A DNA stretch of 64,000 nucleotides, taken from positions 3,229,001-3,293,000 of the forward strand of contig NC_087111.1 of NCBI RefSeq assembly GCF_963855985.1, read 5' to 3'. Origin of the DNA: Ostrinia nubilalis (taxonomy: Eukaryota > Arthropoda > Insecta > Lepidoptera > Crambidae). Shown piece by piece: positions 43,670-54,989 of this stretch. Each line of letters opens with the position of its first letter. Positions within the stretch are counted from its first letter, which is position 1. The notes beneath the pieces are model-generated. The model searched no databases and was not told where the DNA came from. It saw nothing but the letters and a program-made list of their open reading frames with translations. Position numbers and translations under genes: made by a program.

Positions 43670-46663
43670 GTGCTTGTGTCGACTCGGCAGTATCGTGTGT
43701 ACCGCGCTTTAGCGTTCAACTGGGTAATTGCTGAGTAAACAATGATAGATGACTCTATTTTGATCTCCACTCGGCTAGCTTTGTCAACGTATTACGTGTA
43801 CAATGGACATAGATATAGCTACATCTACGTACTATGTAGTTGTAAGCGTGTAACGTTTGTATGTGTGCGAGGCGTCTTTGCAGTTTTGCACATAGAGTAG
43901 GAAAGGGCAGAAGGTTTATTGCGTTTGTTATTATGCCTAAATAATAGTTAGTGTAACTAAACTTAAACGCTTTAGTGCATTAAGTTCGCCTTATGTACAA
44001 ATTTATTTTGGCATTAAAGTTTAAATAAATAAAAAATAAATAAATAACTCTACGGAAAACGAGTTCATTCGGTAATCGTTAGTGTTGTAAGTAACCCAAT
44101 ATACCAGATTCTTTTCTATTCTAACCCCGCAGATTTTTATGGTTAAAGCGAAAGGTAGTCCTTATTTACTACTTTGGTAATTGTAGCGCCATTTCTTGTC
44201 TTGCTTATTAAGGGCTTTTGAGTCCAACTAAGCAACTTTCTGTTTGTCGCTTTCAAGCTCTTAGTATTGAATAGACCTGCTTTATTTACTTAAATTGTGT
44301 TTGGCACATAATAGCCGATCACTCGACACTGTGTACTACACTATTGCGTAGTTACAACGATATTTCGCTCTAAATCCGCTTCGCATTCAAGCATCGGTCA
44401 ACCTCAATACAATTGCGTCATGTTCCACTTGCTTATAATATTTTATGGAATTGATCAAGGGTACGCTAATCGTGATAAAACGCTTCCTTATTATTGTAAT
44501 ACATAATCTTCAGAACTAAGTAGCAAAAAATGTACTGATTATTATCAGTCCTTATATGGTTATTGAAATAAAACATTCGTCCAATTAGACTCACAAAATA
44601 TTTGTTATGTTATATTCGCGATGCTTTTGAACGATTTAATTCTTGACTTAACATCACACTTGAGTGGGCACAGTCTTAATGGACGTTTTTATTGGAGCGA
44701 GCACGTTCACATAGCTATAGCGGAGTAGGTGTTAGGTGGCGAGGAGGGAGGGACCTCACGGCACCCTTACGCCTCTGTTCACCCGCGTTGTGTTACCGCC
44801 GATATGCCTCGTATACCTACGAACCATGGCCACTACAAACAGGAAAATGCCACAGGCTTCTCCACTGGCCTCCATATCAAAAGAAAACACCCGCGACACT
44901 CGACTCTATTTCACACACCGAATATTCAACACTTCAAAAGGGCAAATATTCAACAATGTTGTAGAGAAACTGAAATACCGATAGATAAATGGACTGAAGA
45001 ATGCTGACTAAAGTACTCGGATCGAACTCCCAGCGAATTATCATATCGACGCGAAACAAAATTCAGACCGGGCCGCATTATAATCGAGTTACATTCACGG
45101 AATAGATACCGTTTTGAATTCTGAAATTGATAGATTACCCGCCGTGCCTTTTGTACGATGTGATCCGTTTTAAAAACGTTACAAACGAGCGCTGCGCGGA
45201 TCAAATAATAAATTGCTTTCAGAGTAACGCTAACAAATGGAACTGGCCGGCGGAGTTGTAGTTGGGAAACTGGATGTAATAACTGAGCGAATCAATGAAA
45301 AACTATCTGGAAGTTGTGTCGCTGTCGCGTGATTTACGCGTCTAGGTGCAACTAACTAGCGAAGTTGGGATAGTTGCGCAACTTTTTGTTCCGAGTTTGT
45401 TTGGTAACTAACTATATTTCTATTAGTATTATAGATATGGAGTTGAACAAACCGGCAAACAGTGGTTTCAACTTTCCTGGATCTAATAGTGACACGTGTT
45501 TGAAGTCGACATTCGTAAGTAAACATTGATAGCAAAACACCGACACGTTGCGTGTTCGCTGTAGATATGAAATTAGCATTTGCTCCCGCCATGTTTTTAG
45601 CGGCTTGACGCGAACGAGCTAATACAATGTATCATCTCGCACAGAGGTGTCTAATCTGCATATACAAAAAAGAAGCGACTGTGACGCCTGTTCGTGAAGG
45701 TAAACATACTTTTGTGTCTAACGCGATGAAACACAATATTTTTTGTAGGTGTTCTGTTTGGAAAATTTTACAAAGTCGTCATACAACGTTTATAACGCTG
45801 CTGTATTTGAGTCTGATACACGCAATTCTCTCTTGAATTCTCGTAATCAAAGGATACTAAAATTAATTTGTCATTCCTCCGTCCCCAAAGTGGTCGGTTA
45901 TAATGTTCGTGTAGTTTAGGTATGCTGCTGTGACTGTGTTCAGGAAAATTTTGTTCAATTCAGTTCTCGGTAAATATAAAACGATAAACGCTGTTTCACT
46001 TGTGTGTGCTCAGTTGTTGTTATTTTACCGGCTAACTTTGTGATAATATTTTTGTGTTTGATGACTAATTTAATTTTTAGTCTCTGGTCTTTGACTTCTT
46101 CTTTATTATTTGGGGTGGTCTAAACTCTTTGGTATTCCAGTTCTTTGATTTACTGTTGCGAACCACGTGGTTAGCAACGTCTATTCGATTCTGAAACGAT
46201 TCGCCAACAATGCAATCATCCACAGTATTTTTTACCCACTATCGAACGTTTCTCCCAATAACGAGTTGCTGAGCTATGCAAGTGCTGAAAAAAGCTGCAT
46301 TTGGTAATGAGACTCTTGTCAACCAGTAGTTAACAAGTATAGCCCACCCGCCGACGTCCTTGCCGTAATAAGCACATGATAAGCAACTACGCCTAGCCCC
46401 GAGCAATAACAGTGTACACGAGAGCACATCAGGCTACCCATTTTTTGTTGCAAACTCGCTCCTATTACAACTGCACAAGAACCCACAGTGGTTACGTTGA
46501 CGTGCCGTCGTCTGTACATCGAGAACGGCAGCCGGCCGGTGTCAGCCTTCGATAATCATACACCGCGGGCGACTACCGGCGGACATAACCGCAACATGAT
46601 TAGTTGGTTACCGATTGTTGCTTGACTGGCTAATCTTAGTTTTGAGGTAACGGTTAATAAATT
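43670..46663. other. Non-coding stretch
   Basis: No gene or family recognised. Open frames at 44.69-45.0 kb overlap in all three forward frames without motifs and are taken as chance. Confidence 0.4.
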
Positions 46664-46900
46664 AAGCTGGGTTGCACCATCATAAGATTTAGTTAACTAA
46701 CTTATTTAAGCAGCTAGGAAACTCTTTAATTGGCTTAGATTTAATGCTCCTAAAATTAACACGATTATTGTAAAATAGACGTTGAGTTTCTGAATAAATA
46801 GCTTAAACTTTAACAAACGTCAAAAATGGGTATGTTAGAATTTGACAGATTTTTGACGTTTGATAGTTCCGTTAAAGATATGTGGTCCAACTCAGCCTTA
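46664..46900. mobile_element. MITE, GGCTGGGTTGCACCA family, copy 3 (long form)
   Basis: Left end AAGCTGGGTTGCACCATCA, right end GTGGTCCAACTCAGCCTTA. Unlike the ~110-bp copies, this ~237-bp one contains an inner inverted pair CAAACGTCAAAAAT and ATTTTTGACGTTTG, so it folds almost end to end. Confidence 0.65.
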
Positions 46901-49314
46901 CTGTTTTAAATCAAACGCGTGTATATGACGTTTAAGGCTGATCTCAGATTATGATTCGTTTTTCTTTTTATTCAAAACATCAGCTACAAGTTCTGCATCC
47001 AATTTAGTAGTCATTAAGTCGTCCATAAATTTTAATATGCATTGCCTATTTTGTTCAAAATTGGATTTTGTAATGTTCAGAATTTTATGCTATCCATCTT
47101 TTACTGTTGTATGTTTAATGGCATCGATGCGGCAAGCCCGGCCAGTCGGTTTTCGAGTGAATGACCGTGTCGAGCGCAGCTTACGCATGCAAACGAGAAC
47201 TCTTTCATACGCCGCCAGTGACGATGTATAAATAAAACCTATAACACTCTTAGCTGTAATGAAACTCATATTAACTGCTTCGTAAGTGCTTCTATTCAAC
47301 GCGTAAATGAGGCAGCATCTGCATTAAACAACTTACAGCCCATTAAACCTATACATATCAAGTGAACCTTTGAGATAGCAAAGCCAAGTTTAGAAGCGTC
47401 CACAATAGAGATTATCAGTCTATTTATGTGCCATTCACTGGCGCAAGTTTCCTCAATTACGTGGCATCACGGTCCACGACATAATGCCAACGTGTCGGTC
47501 TAATACGGCAGACATCCTGCAAAGTTGTTTACGGTATTGTGCAGTGTTGAAACGACCTAGTCTCAAACTAAGTACGGTGTACCGTGCGTTTGAAGGTTTT
47601 CAGACATATTTATGGCTCCCCCGTTTCTTTATATGAATTTCCAAAGTTCGGAGGTTGTTAGAACTGTTCTTCTTCATCTCCTTTATGGCTATTGTGTTTC
47701 TTCCACGTTTGCCAATGTCACATTCTTAGAACTCATAGTGTCTCCATAAAATGCCCCTGGTAGTCTAGTTAAGCAGGTGGGAGTAATCTTGGTGAGCGAT
47801 AAAGGTTTCGCTCTGGCAAATAAAGACGAATTTTATCGACTTCGGCTGAATTTTAAGGAGCCTTATCATACATTCTTATTCTTCTTTTCGTCTGGACTGC
47901 AACAGTTTCGGTTTTGTAGTAATGCTGATTAAAAGGTATGCAATCATAGGGCAAATAGGGTAAATAGCTTTCATAGGGCAATCCTGTTAAATCAAACATT
48001 TTTGTTTGACTATGCGAGGAATCATCAAGTATAGAGGACCTCCGATGTTGAAAGAGTACGCTCCTAACCACAAGACCACTGAGGCAATATTAGTTCTTAT
48101 TCTATCACAACTTACAAGTCATAGAAGATTTTATAGCGCATGCATCGCAATATTTACGTTACCGCTTGCAGCGGATGTGTGGGAAGAGGCTCACAGCGGA
48201 AAGCCGTTTGCTGTGTTTGTTGATGTTTTCCTGTCAACCAGCAGCCAATACGCCGGTGTTTACATTCTACTGGCAGTGCATGCGGCGATAGATGGGTTAA
48301 TACTAGGACATAGCTAGACGATGTGCTAGATAGGTACATATTACTGAATATAGCAGTTCTGTTATTGATAGTCTGTGGCAGTCTTGGAGGCAACTTATTT
48401 TTGTGTATTCTATTATTATAAGTAAAGAAACGTTTCTATCTGAAAACTAGAAAAATGCGGTAAAATTGATTTTATCTTTTAATAGCCTCTGAAAGAATGC
48501 AACCCACGCAACTATGATAGTTTAAAACAAACAATATCGTAATTTTATTAATTTCTAAGTTAACTTTACGTTCCCTATTTTGTATTCTGCACACAACTAA
48601 AGCTGTTAGTTGGATTGGAATCGGAACAAAGCTAGCTAGCAGCGGCTACAGAATACAGATATGAACCATTAATTTGTACTCTACATACATACATTCTAAC
48701 GTTTATTGCATAAATGCTAGTCCCCGATTTATTAATCAATTTATTACTATACATTGATTTTGAGATACACATGTCGAAATAATGTAAACCGATTCTACGG
48801 ACCGAGAGCGCGGTCGTTCACCTCGGCAAAAGCGTTTTATGCAGAAGTGACCCAACAAAGCCAAAGCTAGTCGGTCGGCCGGCACCCGTAATGAAATATT
48901 CTCTATTATTGGGGCTAACTTTTGTGCCTTTTGTTGCGCCCGCGATAAATTTCCGACGTAACAATAGTTGAGTGGAATTAGGCGACGATTTCTTGGAGTT
49001 TTTGCCGAGGGCATTTATTTGTACCGTCCCACTTCCCTTTTTGTCTTGGCAACAACTGGATAAAGTGGTTTTTCTTATGCTGGCAAATGACAATGGCTTG
49101 TAACGACAAACTTTTGGTTTCTTACTTCTCTTTGCATACATTTTTAACACCAAATTTTCCGAAGTCAAAACCGCTGTGTAAAATATTTTTAACGCTTACC
49201 ATCATCGATTATGAATGCATATTTAAATGGGCTTTTCCCTATTGTGGAACACCAATGAACCGCGAAACCATAATCGATACATTAGAATTTCATTACGTGC
49301 TTTCGAAATTATAG
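46901..49314. other. Non-coding stretch
   Basis: No gene recognised up to the truncated 5' edge of the LINE at about 49,315. The 100-codon open frame at 48,006-48,317 lacks recognisable motifs. Confidence 0.4.
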
Positions 49315-49320
49315 CTTTCT

Positions 49321-50838
49321 TTGAGAGATTTGAAGGCAGCCAAAGACTTGATTGAGCAATTAAATAGGGAAAGAGAGGACAATGAGAGGGAGCTGATGGA
49401 TGTGTGGGATAAAAACAAGCATTTAAAGAAAGAGATGGCTGAGCTGCACACCAACTATGAGACAATTGTAGAGGAACGGAATAGGCTACAATTAATCATT
49501 GACGGGTTTGGTGAGTGCAATGAAGAGTACGTACACAACCTCAGACGTATGACCATCATGAAACAAGACCTTTATGATGCTCACAGCCATATCGAATTAA
49601 TGGAAGCTGAAAGAGAAGCCTGCACAGCCACCAAAACCCAAATCATGTTTGACGAGTTAGTCGGTAGTGCGCCCAGCCTGACCCAAACTGCATCTGACAA
49701 ACAATTAATTACCATAGACCTAACTTGTGATAATACTTTAAACAATACTCCTGTATGTGGTAAGATTGTCAGATGCAGTAAAAATAAATTTAAAAAGTAT
49801 GTAAAAATTAGTAATTATATTAAAAAAACAAATAAGTTGATTAAAAAACAAAAATGCTTATACAACAAAGTAAACTATATAAATGAGAGACAGCGTCTAA
49901 AGAATGAGCTTGACATATGTTCCACAATGTTAGAGAATAGTGTACTGAAATATGAACATGATGTCGAAAACCTAGAATATAAATTATGTAATCTTAAGAA
50001 ATCTTTGAACACAATGTCTGAACGGTATCAATGTACAAAAAAAGAGTGTGATGAACATTTCCAGGCTTTGAAAAAATTTATATCTAATTGCAACTGTCAA
50101 AATTCTATCCTATTGGATGAATCTTGTACAGATAGTTTTCAGTCTGGTTGTGAGTCACCACCTACTCTAAACACCCTAAACAAAGACTACTGTCCTAGGA
50201 TATCACACACATTTACCAGCGGCTCCCCAACTAAAAATATTGAAAAAACCAACATAGTAATGTTCAGTGATGAGTTAGGCAAAAATATGGGCCAACTTAT
50301 TAATAGTTACTTGGGACAAAGTGTAATCAACCATTGTTTACCGGGTGCTTCCTATTTACAAATTATGAGAAAAATAACAAATTATTCGTTCTCAATAAAT
50401 ACCACATTAGTAATTTTAATAGGAAATAGGGGCAATGTAGGCAAAAAAGACCTACTAAATATTTTTGATAGCTTATGTTTACTTAATGTAGATAAAATAA
50501 TTTTGTTCACATTCCCCTACAGTAGAAGCTTGCCACAGGAGGAAAATAATTTAAGATATAAATTGAATTTGACATTGAATACACTGACATATAATCAATA
50601 CAAATTCCATGTAATTGACATTAACAATTATTTAAAAAATAAATGTTTATTGACAATAGATAAATATAATTATCTAAATAAATATTGTAAAAGACGAATA
50701 GCGAATTCGCTATCATATTTTATTAAATATTTAGCCATTAATTTGGCTAGCCAAACTGCTTTTATTGAGCAGAACATGGATGTTCGACCCTTGGAATCTG
50801 TTCCAAATCATAATTTAAATTACATCGTAAGACAATAG
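49321..50838 (+). CDS. LINE ORF1 (5'-truncated), coiled coil plus SGNH-like domain
   Basis: About 505 residues remain, entering without AUG. The N-terminal part (to ~100) is a charged coiled coil (LIEQLNREREDNERELMDVW). A lysine-rich stretch (~155-200) and a second coiled coil (~200-260) follow. From about 320 there is an alpha/beta domain, IVMFSDELGKNMGQLI, LPGASYLQIMRKI, TLVILIGNRGNVGKKDL and FHVIDINNYL, arranged like the SGNH/esterase-type domain found in ORF1 of CR1-type LINEs. The usual catalytic Ser (GDS) and the final Asp-x-x-His are not convincing, so activity is doubtful. Expected role: RNA binding and particle formation. The last codons overlap the frame of ORF2. Confidence 0.75.
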   Translation: MRDLKAAKDLIEQLNREREDNERELMDVWDKNKHLKKEMAELHTNYETIVEERNRLQLIIDGFGECNEEYVHNLRRMTIMKQDLYDAHSHIELMEAEREACTATKTQIMFDELVGSAPSLTQTASDKQLITIDLTCDNTLNNTPVCGKIVRCSKNKFKKYVKISNYIKKTNKLIKKQKCLYNKVNYINERQRLKNELDICSTMLENSVLKYEHDVENLEYKLCNLKKSLNTMSERYQCTKKECDEHFQALKKFISNCNCQNSILLDESCTDSFQSGCESPPTLNTLNKDYCPRISHTFTSGSPTKNIEKTNIVMFSDELGKNMGQLINSYLGQSVINHCLPGASYLQIMRKITNYSFSINTTLVILIGNRGNVGKKDLLNIFDSLCLLNVDKIILFTFPYSRSLPQEENNLRYKLNLTLNTLTYNQYKFHVIDINNYLKNKCLLTIDKYNYLNKYCKRRIANSLSYFIKYLAINLASQTAFIEQNMDVRPLESVPNHNLNYIVRQ

Positions 50839-51176
50839 AGGATAACTCTGGCATACAAAATTCGGGTACAAAGAAATTTAACGGTTTTAATTTAGTGCAT
50901 CAAAATGTACAAGGCTTCTCCGGCAAAGACTTGGAAATTGAGTTATTTATCCAAGAATTGAATATTCATGTCTTATGTTTAACGGAACATTGGCTCAGGC
51001 AATATGAACTAATGCTGAGCATTAATAATTATAAGCTTATTAGTTCATTCACTAGAGAGTTAGCTATTCGTGGAGGGTCACTAATATTAATCAATGATAA
51101 ATTAAAATGTAAAGAGCGTAAAGATATTGTATCTCTCTCTGTCGAGCGAACTATTGAGCTGTCATGTGCAGAACTG
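49920..51176 (+). repeat. Tandem duplication, unit 1 (1257 bp)
   Basis: Begins TTCCACAATGTTAGAG and ends GTGCAGAACTG. It is read as identical to unit 2; the encoded residues are the same throughout. TG precedes the breakpoint on both sides, a 2-bp microhomology. Confidence 0.9.
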
Positions 51177-51197
51177 TTCCACAATGTTAGAGAATAG
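50895..51197 (+). pseudogene. LINE ORF2 N-terminal stub created by the duplication
   Basis: It encodes the first ~94 residues of the endonuclease (HQNVQGFSGKDLEIELF, LTEHWLRQ) identically to the intact ORF2. It then runs into the second duplication unit and stops after the foreign residues FHNVRE. It lacks most of the catalytic site and is dead. Confidence 0.9.
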
Positions 51198-52095
51198 TGT
51201 ACTGAAATATGAACATGATGTCGAAAACCTAGAATATAAATTATGTAATCTTAAGAAATCTTTGAACACAATGTCTGAACGGTATCAATGTACAAAAAAA
51301 GAGTGTGATGAACATTTCCAGGCTTTGAAAAAATTTATATCTAATTGCAACTGTCAAAATTCTATCCTATTGGATGAATCTTGTACAGATAGTTTTCAGT
51401 CTGGTTGTGAGTCACCACCTACTCTAAACACCCTAAACAAAGACTACTGTCCTAGGATATCACACACATTTACCAGCGGCTCCCCAACTAAAAATATTGA
51501 AAAAACCAACATAGTAATGTTCAGTGATGAGTTAGGCAAAAATATGGGCCAACTTATTAATAGTTACTTGGGACAAAGTGTAATCAACCATTGTTTACCG
51601 GGTGCTTCCTATTTACAAATTATGAGAAAAATAACAAATTATTCGTTCTCAATAAATACCACATTAGTAATTTTAATAGGAAATAGGGGCAATGTAGGCA
51701 AAAAAGACCTACTAAATATTTTTGATAGCTTATGTTTACTTAATGTAGATAAAATAATTTTGTTCACATTCCCCTACAGTAGAAGCTTGCCACAGGAGGA
51801 AAATAATTTAAGATATAAATTGAATTTGACATTGAATACACTGACATATAATCAATACAAATTCCATGTAATTGACATTAACAATTATTTAAAAAATAAA
51901 TGTTTATTGACAATAGATAAATATAATTATCTAAATAAATATTGTAAAAGACGAATAGCGAATTCGCTATCATATTTTATTAAATATTTAGCCATTAATT
52001 TGGCTAGCCAAACTGCTTTTATTGAGCAGAACATGGATGTTCGACCCTTGGAATCTGTTCCAAATCATAATTTAAATTACATCGTAAGACAATAG
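51127..52095 (+). pseudogene. LINE ORF1 C-terminal part, second copy
   Basis: Within the second unit, the ORF1 frame from TMLENSVLKYEHDVENLEYK to NHNLNYIVRQ is repeated without change. The first residues before that come from reading the ORF2 region out of frame. It has no start of its own. It includes the second coiled coil and SGNH-like domain and ends in the overlap with ORF2. Confidence 0.85.
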
Positions 52096-52433
52096 AGGAT
52101 AACTCTGGCATACAAAATTCGGGTACAAAGAAATTTAACGGTTTTAATTTAGTGCATCAAAATGTACAAGGCTTCTCCGGCAAAGACTTGGAAATTGAGT
52201 TATTTATCCAAGAATTGAATATTCATGTCTTATGTTTAACGGAACATTGGCTCAGGCAATATGAACTAATGCTGAGCATTAATAATTATAAGCTTATTAG
52301 TTCATTCACTAGAGAGTTAGCTATTCGTGGAGGGTCACTAATATTAATCAATGATAAATTAAAATGTAAAGAGCGTAAAGATATTGTATCTCTCTCTGTC
52401 GAGCGAACTATTGAGCTGTCATGTGCAGAACTG
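51177..52433 (+). repeat. Tandem duplication, unit 2 (1257 bp)
   Basis: Exact-looking repeat of 49,920-51,176 that restores the continuous ORF2 at its right edge (AGAACTG then GACGACTATG). Confidence 0.9.
52071..52077 (+). promoter_or_regulatory. Candidate -1 ribosomal frameshift heptamer
   Basis: In the ORF1 frame the codons are AAT TTA AAT; the seven bases T TTA AAT form the slippery pattern X XXY YYZ. The ORF2 frame is closed by TAA at 52,068-52,070 and opens at exactly 52,071, and the ORF1 stop follows at 52,093-52,095. Slipping back one base at this heptamer would fuse ORF1 to ORF2. A weak hairpin (AGAG, 52,094-52,097, with CTCT, 52,103-52,106) lies downstream. The same heptamer occurs in unit 1 at 50,814-50,820. 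Confidence 0.5.
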
Positions 52434-54989
52434 GACGACTATGTTATTGTATGTGTATATAGACCCCCATCTAGTAACTATGAATTATTTGAAACCACAA
52501 TGGAAGAGGTACTTAGAAGAGTGTGTAATAGTTCAAAGAAAGTAGTTGTATGTGGAGACTTTAATATTAATATAATAGAAGATTCCTCTCTTTCAATACG
52601 GTTTTTAAATTTATTCAAATCTTTTAACTTGTTAAATCTTTTCTCTGAACCAACTAGGGTGACTCCAACATCAGCTACTTGCTTAGACAATATATTCTGT
52701 AACTGCTTAGTGCTAGAGAAATCAATAATAAATTTTGTTAATTCTGATCATTGCGGTCAAATAGTGTCATTTCAACACCATTTTGTGCCATCGAGCAAGG
52801 AAATAGAATATAGACCAGTCACTGCATCCCAGAAAGACAAATTTAAATCTCAAATATCTAATAAGGTCCCACTTTTGCATTATTTTAACTGTAGTATAAA
52901 TATTTTATATGAGCAATTATTTGAATTAATTAAAAATGAGTTCAATAAAACTTTTCCTAAGAAAACAATTATTATTAAAAACAATAAAACTAAATTCAGT
53001 GACTGGGCTACAGTAGGTATTTATATTAGTAGGAAAAAAATGTTTGAATTATATGGTAGAAAAGCCTATAGTAGCGACCCGGACTTTATAGAATATGTAA
53101 AAAAGTACTCAAAAGTTTTTAAACAAGTTTGTACCATGGCAAAATCTATTTACATACGTGACAAAATTAAAAACTCTGGCAACAAAATTAAAGCTACTTG
53201 GAATTGTATTAATAAAGAAACTTGTAGAATTATATCTCGGGATGACACATTCGCATTAAAAATTGATAATAAGTATATTAAATGCAATGATAAGGTAGCA
53301 AACGCATTCGAAGGTTACTTCTCAAATGTACCAATCATAACAACAAGCAATCTTAATTCATGTTCATATCAGGCAATGTCTCTTCTCGAGGGTTGTGTTG
53401 ATGTTTGCAATAGCCCATTAAAATTTAGACAAATAGACCCCATAGTTATTATAAAAACTTTCAAAGAACTAAATATAAAAAAGACAGAGGATATATGGGG
53501 CATATCAACAGACATAATAAAACCCATCATTCCTCTTATAGCTCCCCATTTAGCTCATATCTTTAATGAATGTATTAACGAAGGTCAGTTCCCTACCCTG
53601 ATGAAGCATAGTAAAATCATACCATTATTTAAAGCAGGAGACAAAAGTGACCCATCCAACTTTAGACCTATATCGATACTACCTGCGCTCAGTAAAATAT
53701 TTGAAAAAATTATTTTCAATCAACTACTGTCTCATTTTAACTTAAATAAACTGTTTCATGAAAAACAATATGGGTTCACAAAAGGGAAAAGTACGACCGA
53801 TGCAGGGGTTGCTCTTATCAAACACATTTTCGATGCTTGGCAGGAGAAAAAGGATGCTATTGGTGTATTTTGTGACTTATCGAAGGCGTTTGACTGTGTT
53901 GATCATCAAACTCTGTTATTTAAGCTAGAACATTATGGCGTATCAGGCAAGGCCTTAAGCCTATTACACTCTTACCTCTCAGACAGATTACAAAAAGTAA
54001 ATATTCACGGAACTAACTCTTCGGGCGCCCCCCTAAAAATGGGAGTGCCCCAAGGCTCAATACTGGGACCATTGCTCTTTCTGATTTATATAAATGATCT
54101 ACCTTTTTATTCAAAGGACCTTTGTGAGATAGTATTATTTGCTGATGACACTTCTTTAATTTTTAAAACTGACAGGCGTCAGGAAATATTTGACGACGTG
54201 AATAATGCTCTTTCCAAAGTATTAGACTGGTTTACAACTAATAATTTGCTATTAAACGCAAAAAAAACTAAATGTTTAAAATTCACTATGCCTAATGTCA
54301 AACAAGTTAATACTAATATTACAGTAAATAATGAACGCATTGAACTGATAAACTCTACTGTCTTTCTAGGTATTACCCTAGACTGTAAATTACAATGGGG
54401 CCCCCATATTGCTGCCTTGGCGGGAAGACTTAGTTCAGCTGCCTTTGCGGTGAGAAAGATCAGAAACTTGACTGATGTTGAAACAGCAAGGCTTGTATAT
54501 TTTAGTTATTTTCATAGTATTATGTCTTATGGTCTTTTACTGTGGGGCTCAGCAGCAGACATAGAATCAATTTTCATTTTACAGAAAAGAGCTGTTCGGG
54601 CAATATACGGTCTTAAACCACGTGACTCGCTTAGAGAAGTTTTTAAAGAAATCAATATATTGACTGTGGCTTCGCAATACATATTTGATAACATTATGTA
54701 TGTCCGTAAACATATACATTTATTTACTAAGAAAAGTGACGTCCACTCATTTAACACGAGACATAAAAATAAACTTGCTGTTCCATCATTTAGGTTGCAT
54801 AAGATAGGTAATTCATTCTTGGGGAAATGTATTACCATATTTAACAAAATACCACACAACCTTGTCGAATTGCCAATAAACAAATTTAAGATACATATAA
54901 AAAATACCCTTATGTCCAAAGGGTACTACAAGGTTCGAGACTATATTGATGACAAGGATGCGTGGTCAGTTCAGTCTGCACATATTTGA
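52071..54989 (+). CDS. LINE ORF2: intact endonuclease-reverse transcriptase
   Basis: The frame is open from 52,071; residues here are counted from the GTG at 52,152 (945 residues). Endonuclease (about 1-220): HQNVQG (catalytic Asn), LTEHWL (Glu), VYRPPS, GDFNINII and NSDHCGQ. Reverse transcriptase (about 480-690): NFRPISILPALSKIFEKI, YGFTKGKST, FCDLSKAFDCVDHQTL, GVPQGSILGPLLFLIYIND and catalytic FADD. A thumb and C-terminal region follow (STVFLGITLDCKLQW, YFHSIMSYGLLLWG, LQKRAVRAIYGL). No RNase H. All key residues are present without stop or frameshift, so the protein could be active. The first AUG is at residue 40, after the catalytic Asn and Glu, so normal AUG initiation would destroy the endonuclease. 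Confidence 0.9.
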   Translation, partial: FKLHRKTIEDNSGIQNSGTKKFNGFNLVHQNVQGFSGKDLEIELFIQELNIHVLCLTEHWLRQYELMLSINNYKLISSFTRELAIRGGSLILINDKLKCKERKDIVSLSVERTIELSCAELDDYVIVCVYRPPSSNYELFETTMEEVLRRVCNSSKKVVVCGDFNINIIEDSSLSIRFLNLFKSFNLLNLFSEPTRVTPTSATCLDNIFCNCLVLEKSIINFVNSDHCGQIVSFQHHFVPSSKEIEYRPVTASQKDKFKSQISNKVPLLHYFNCSINILYEQLFELIKNEFNKTFPKKTIIIKNNKTKFSDWATVGIYISRKKMFELYGRKAYSSDPDFIEYVKKYSKVFKQVCTMAKSIYIRDKIKNSGNKIKATWNCINKETCRIISRDDTFALKIDNKYIKCNDKVANAFEGYFSNVPIITTSNLNSCSYQAMSLLEGCVDVCNSPLKFRQIDPIVIIKTFKELNIKKTEDIWGISTDIIKPIIPLIAPHLAHIFNECINEGQFPTLMKHSKIIPLFKAGDKSDPSNFRPISILPALSKIFEKIIFNQLLSHFNLNKLFHEKQYGFTKGKSTTDAGVALIKHIFDAWQEKKDAIGVFCDLSKAFDCVDHQTLLFKLEHYGVSGKALSLLHSYLSDRLQKVNIHGTNSSGAPLKMGVPQGSILGPLLFLIYINDLPFYSKDLCEIVLFADDTSLIFKTDRRQEIFDDVNNALSKVLDWFTTNNLLLNAKKTKCLKFTMPNVKQVNTNITVNNERIELINSTVFLGITLDCKLQWGPHIAALAGRLSSAAFAVRKIRNLTDVETARLVYFSYFHSIMSYGLLLWGSAADIESIFILQKRAVRAIYGLKPRDSLREVFKEINILTVASQYIFDNIMYVRKHIHLFTKKSDVHSFNTRHKNKLAVPSFRLHKIGNSFLGKCITIFNKIPHNLVELPINKFKIHIKNTLMSKGYYKVRDYIDDKDAWSVQSAHI

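Noticed and set aside
44692..45007. Three overlapping ~85-codon + strand frames
   Set aside because: All three frames are open at once without motifs, which indicates composition rather than coding.
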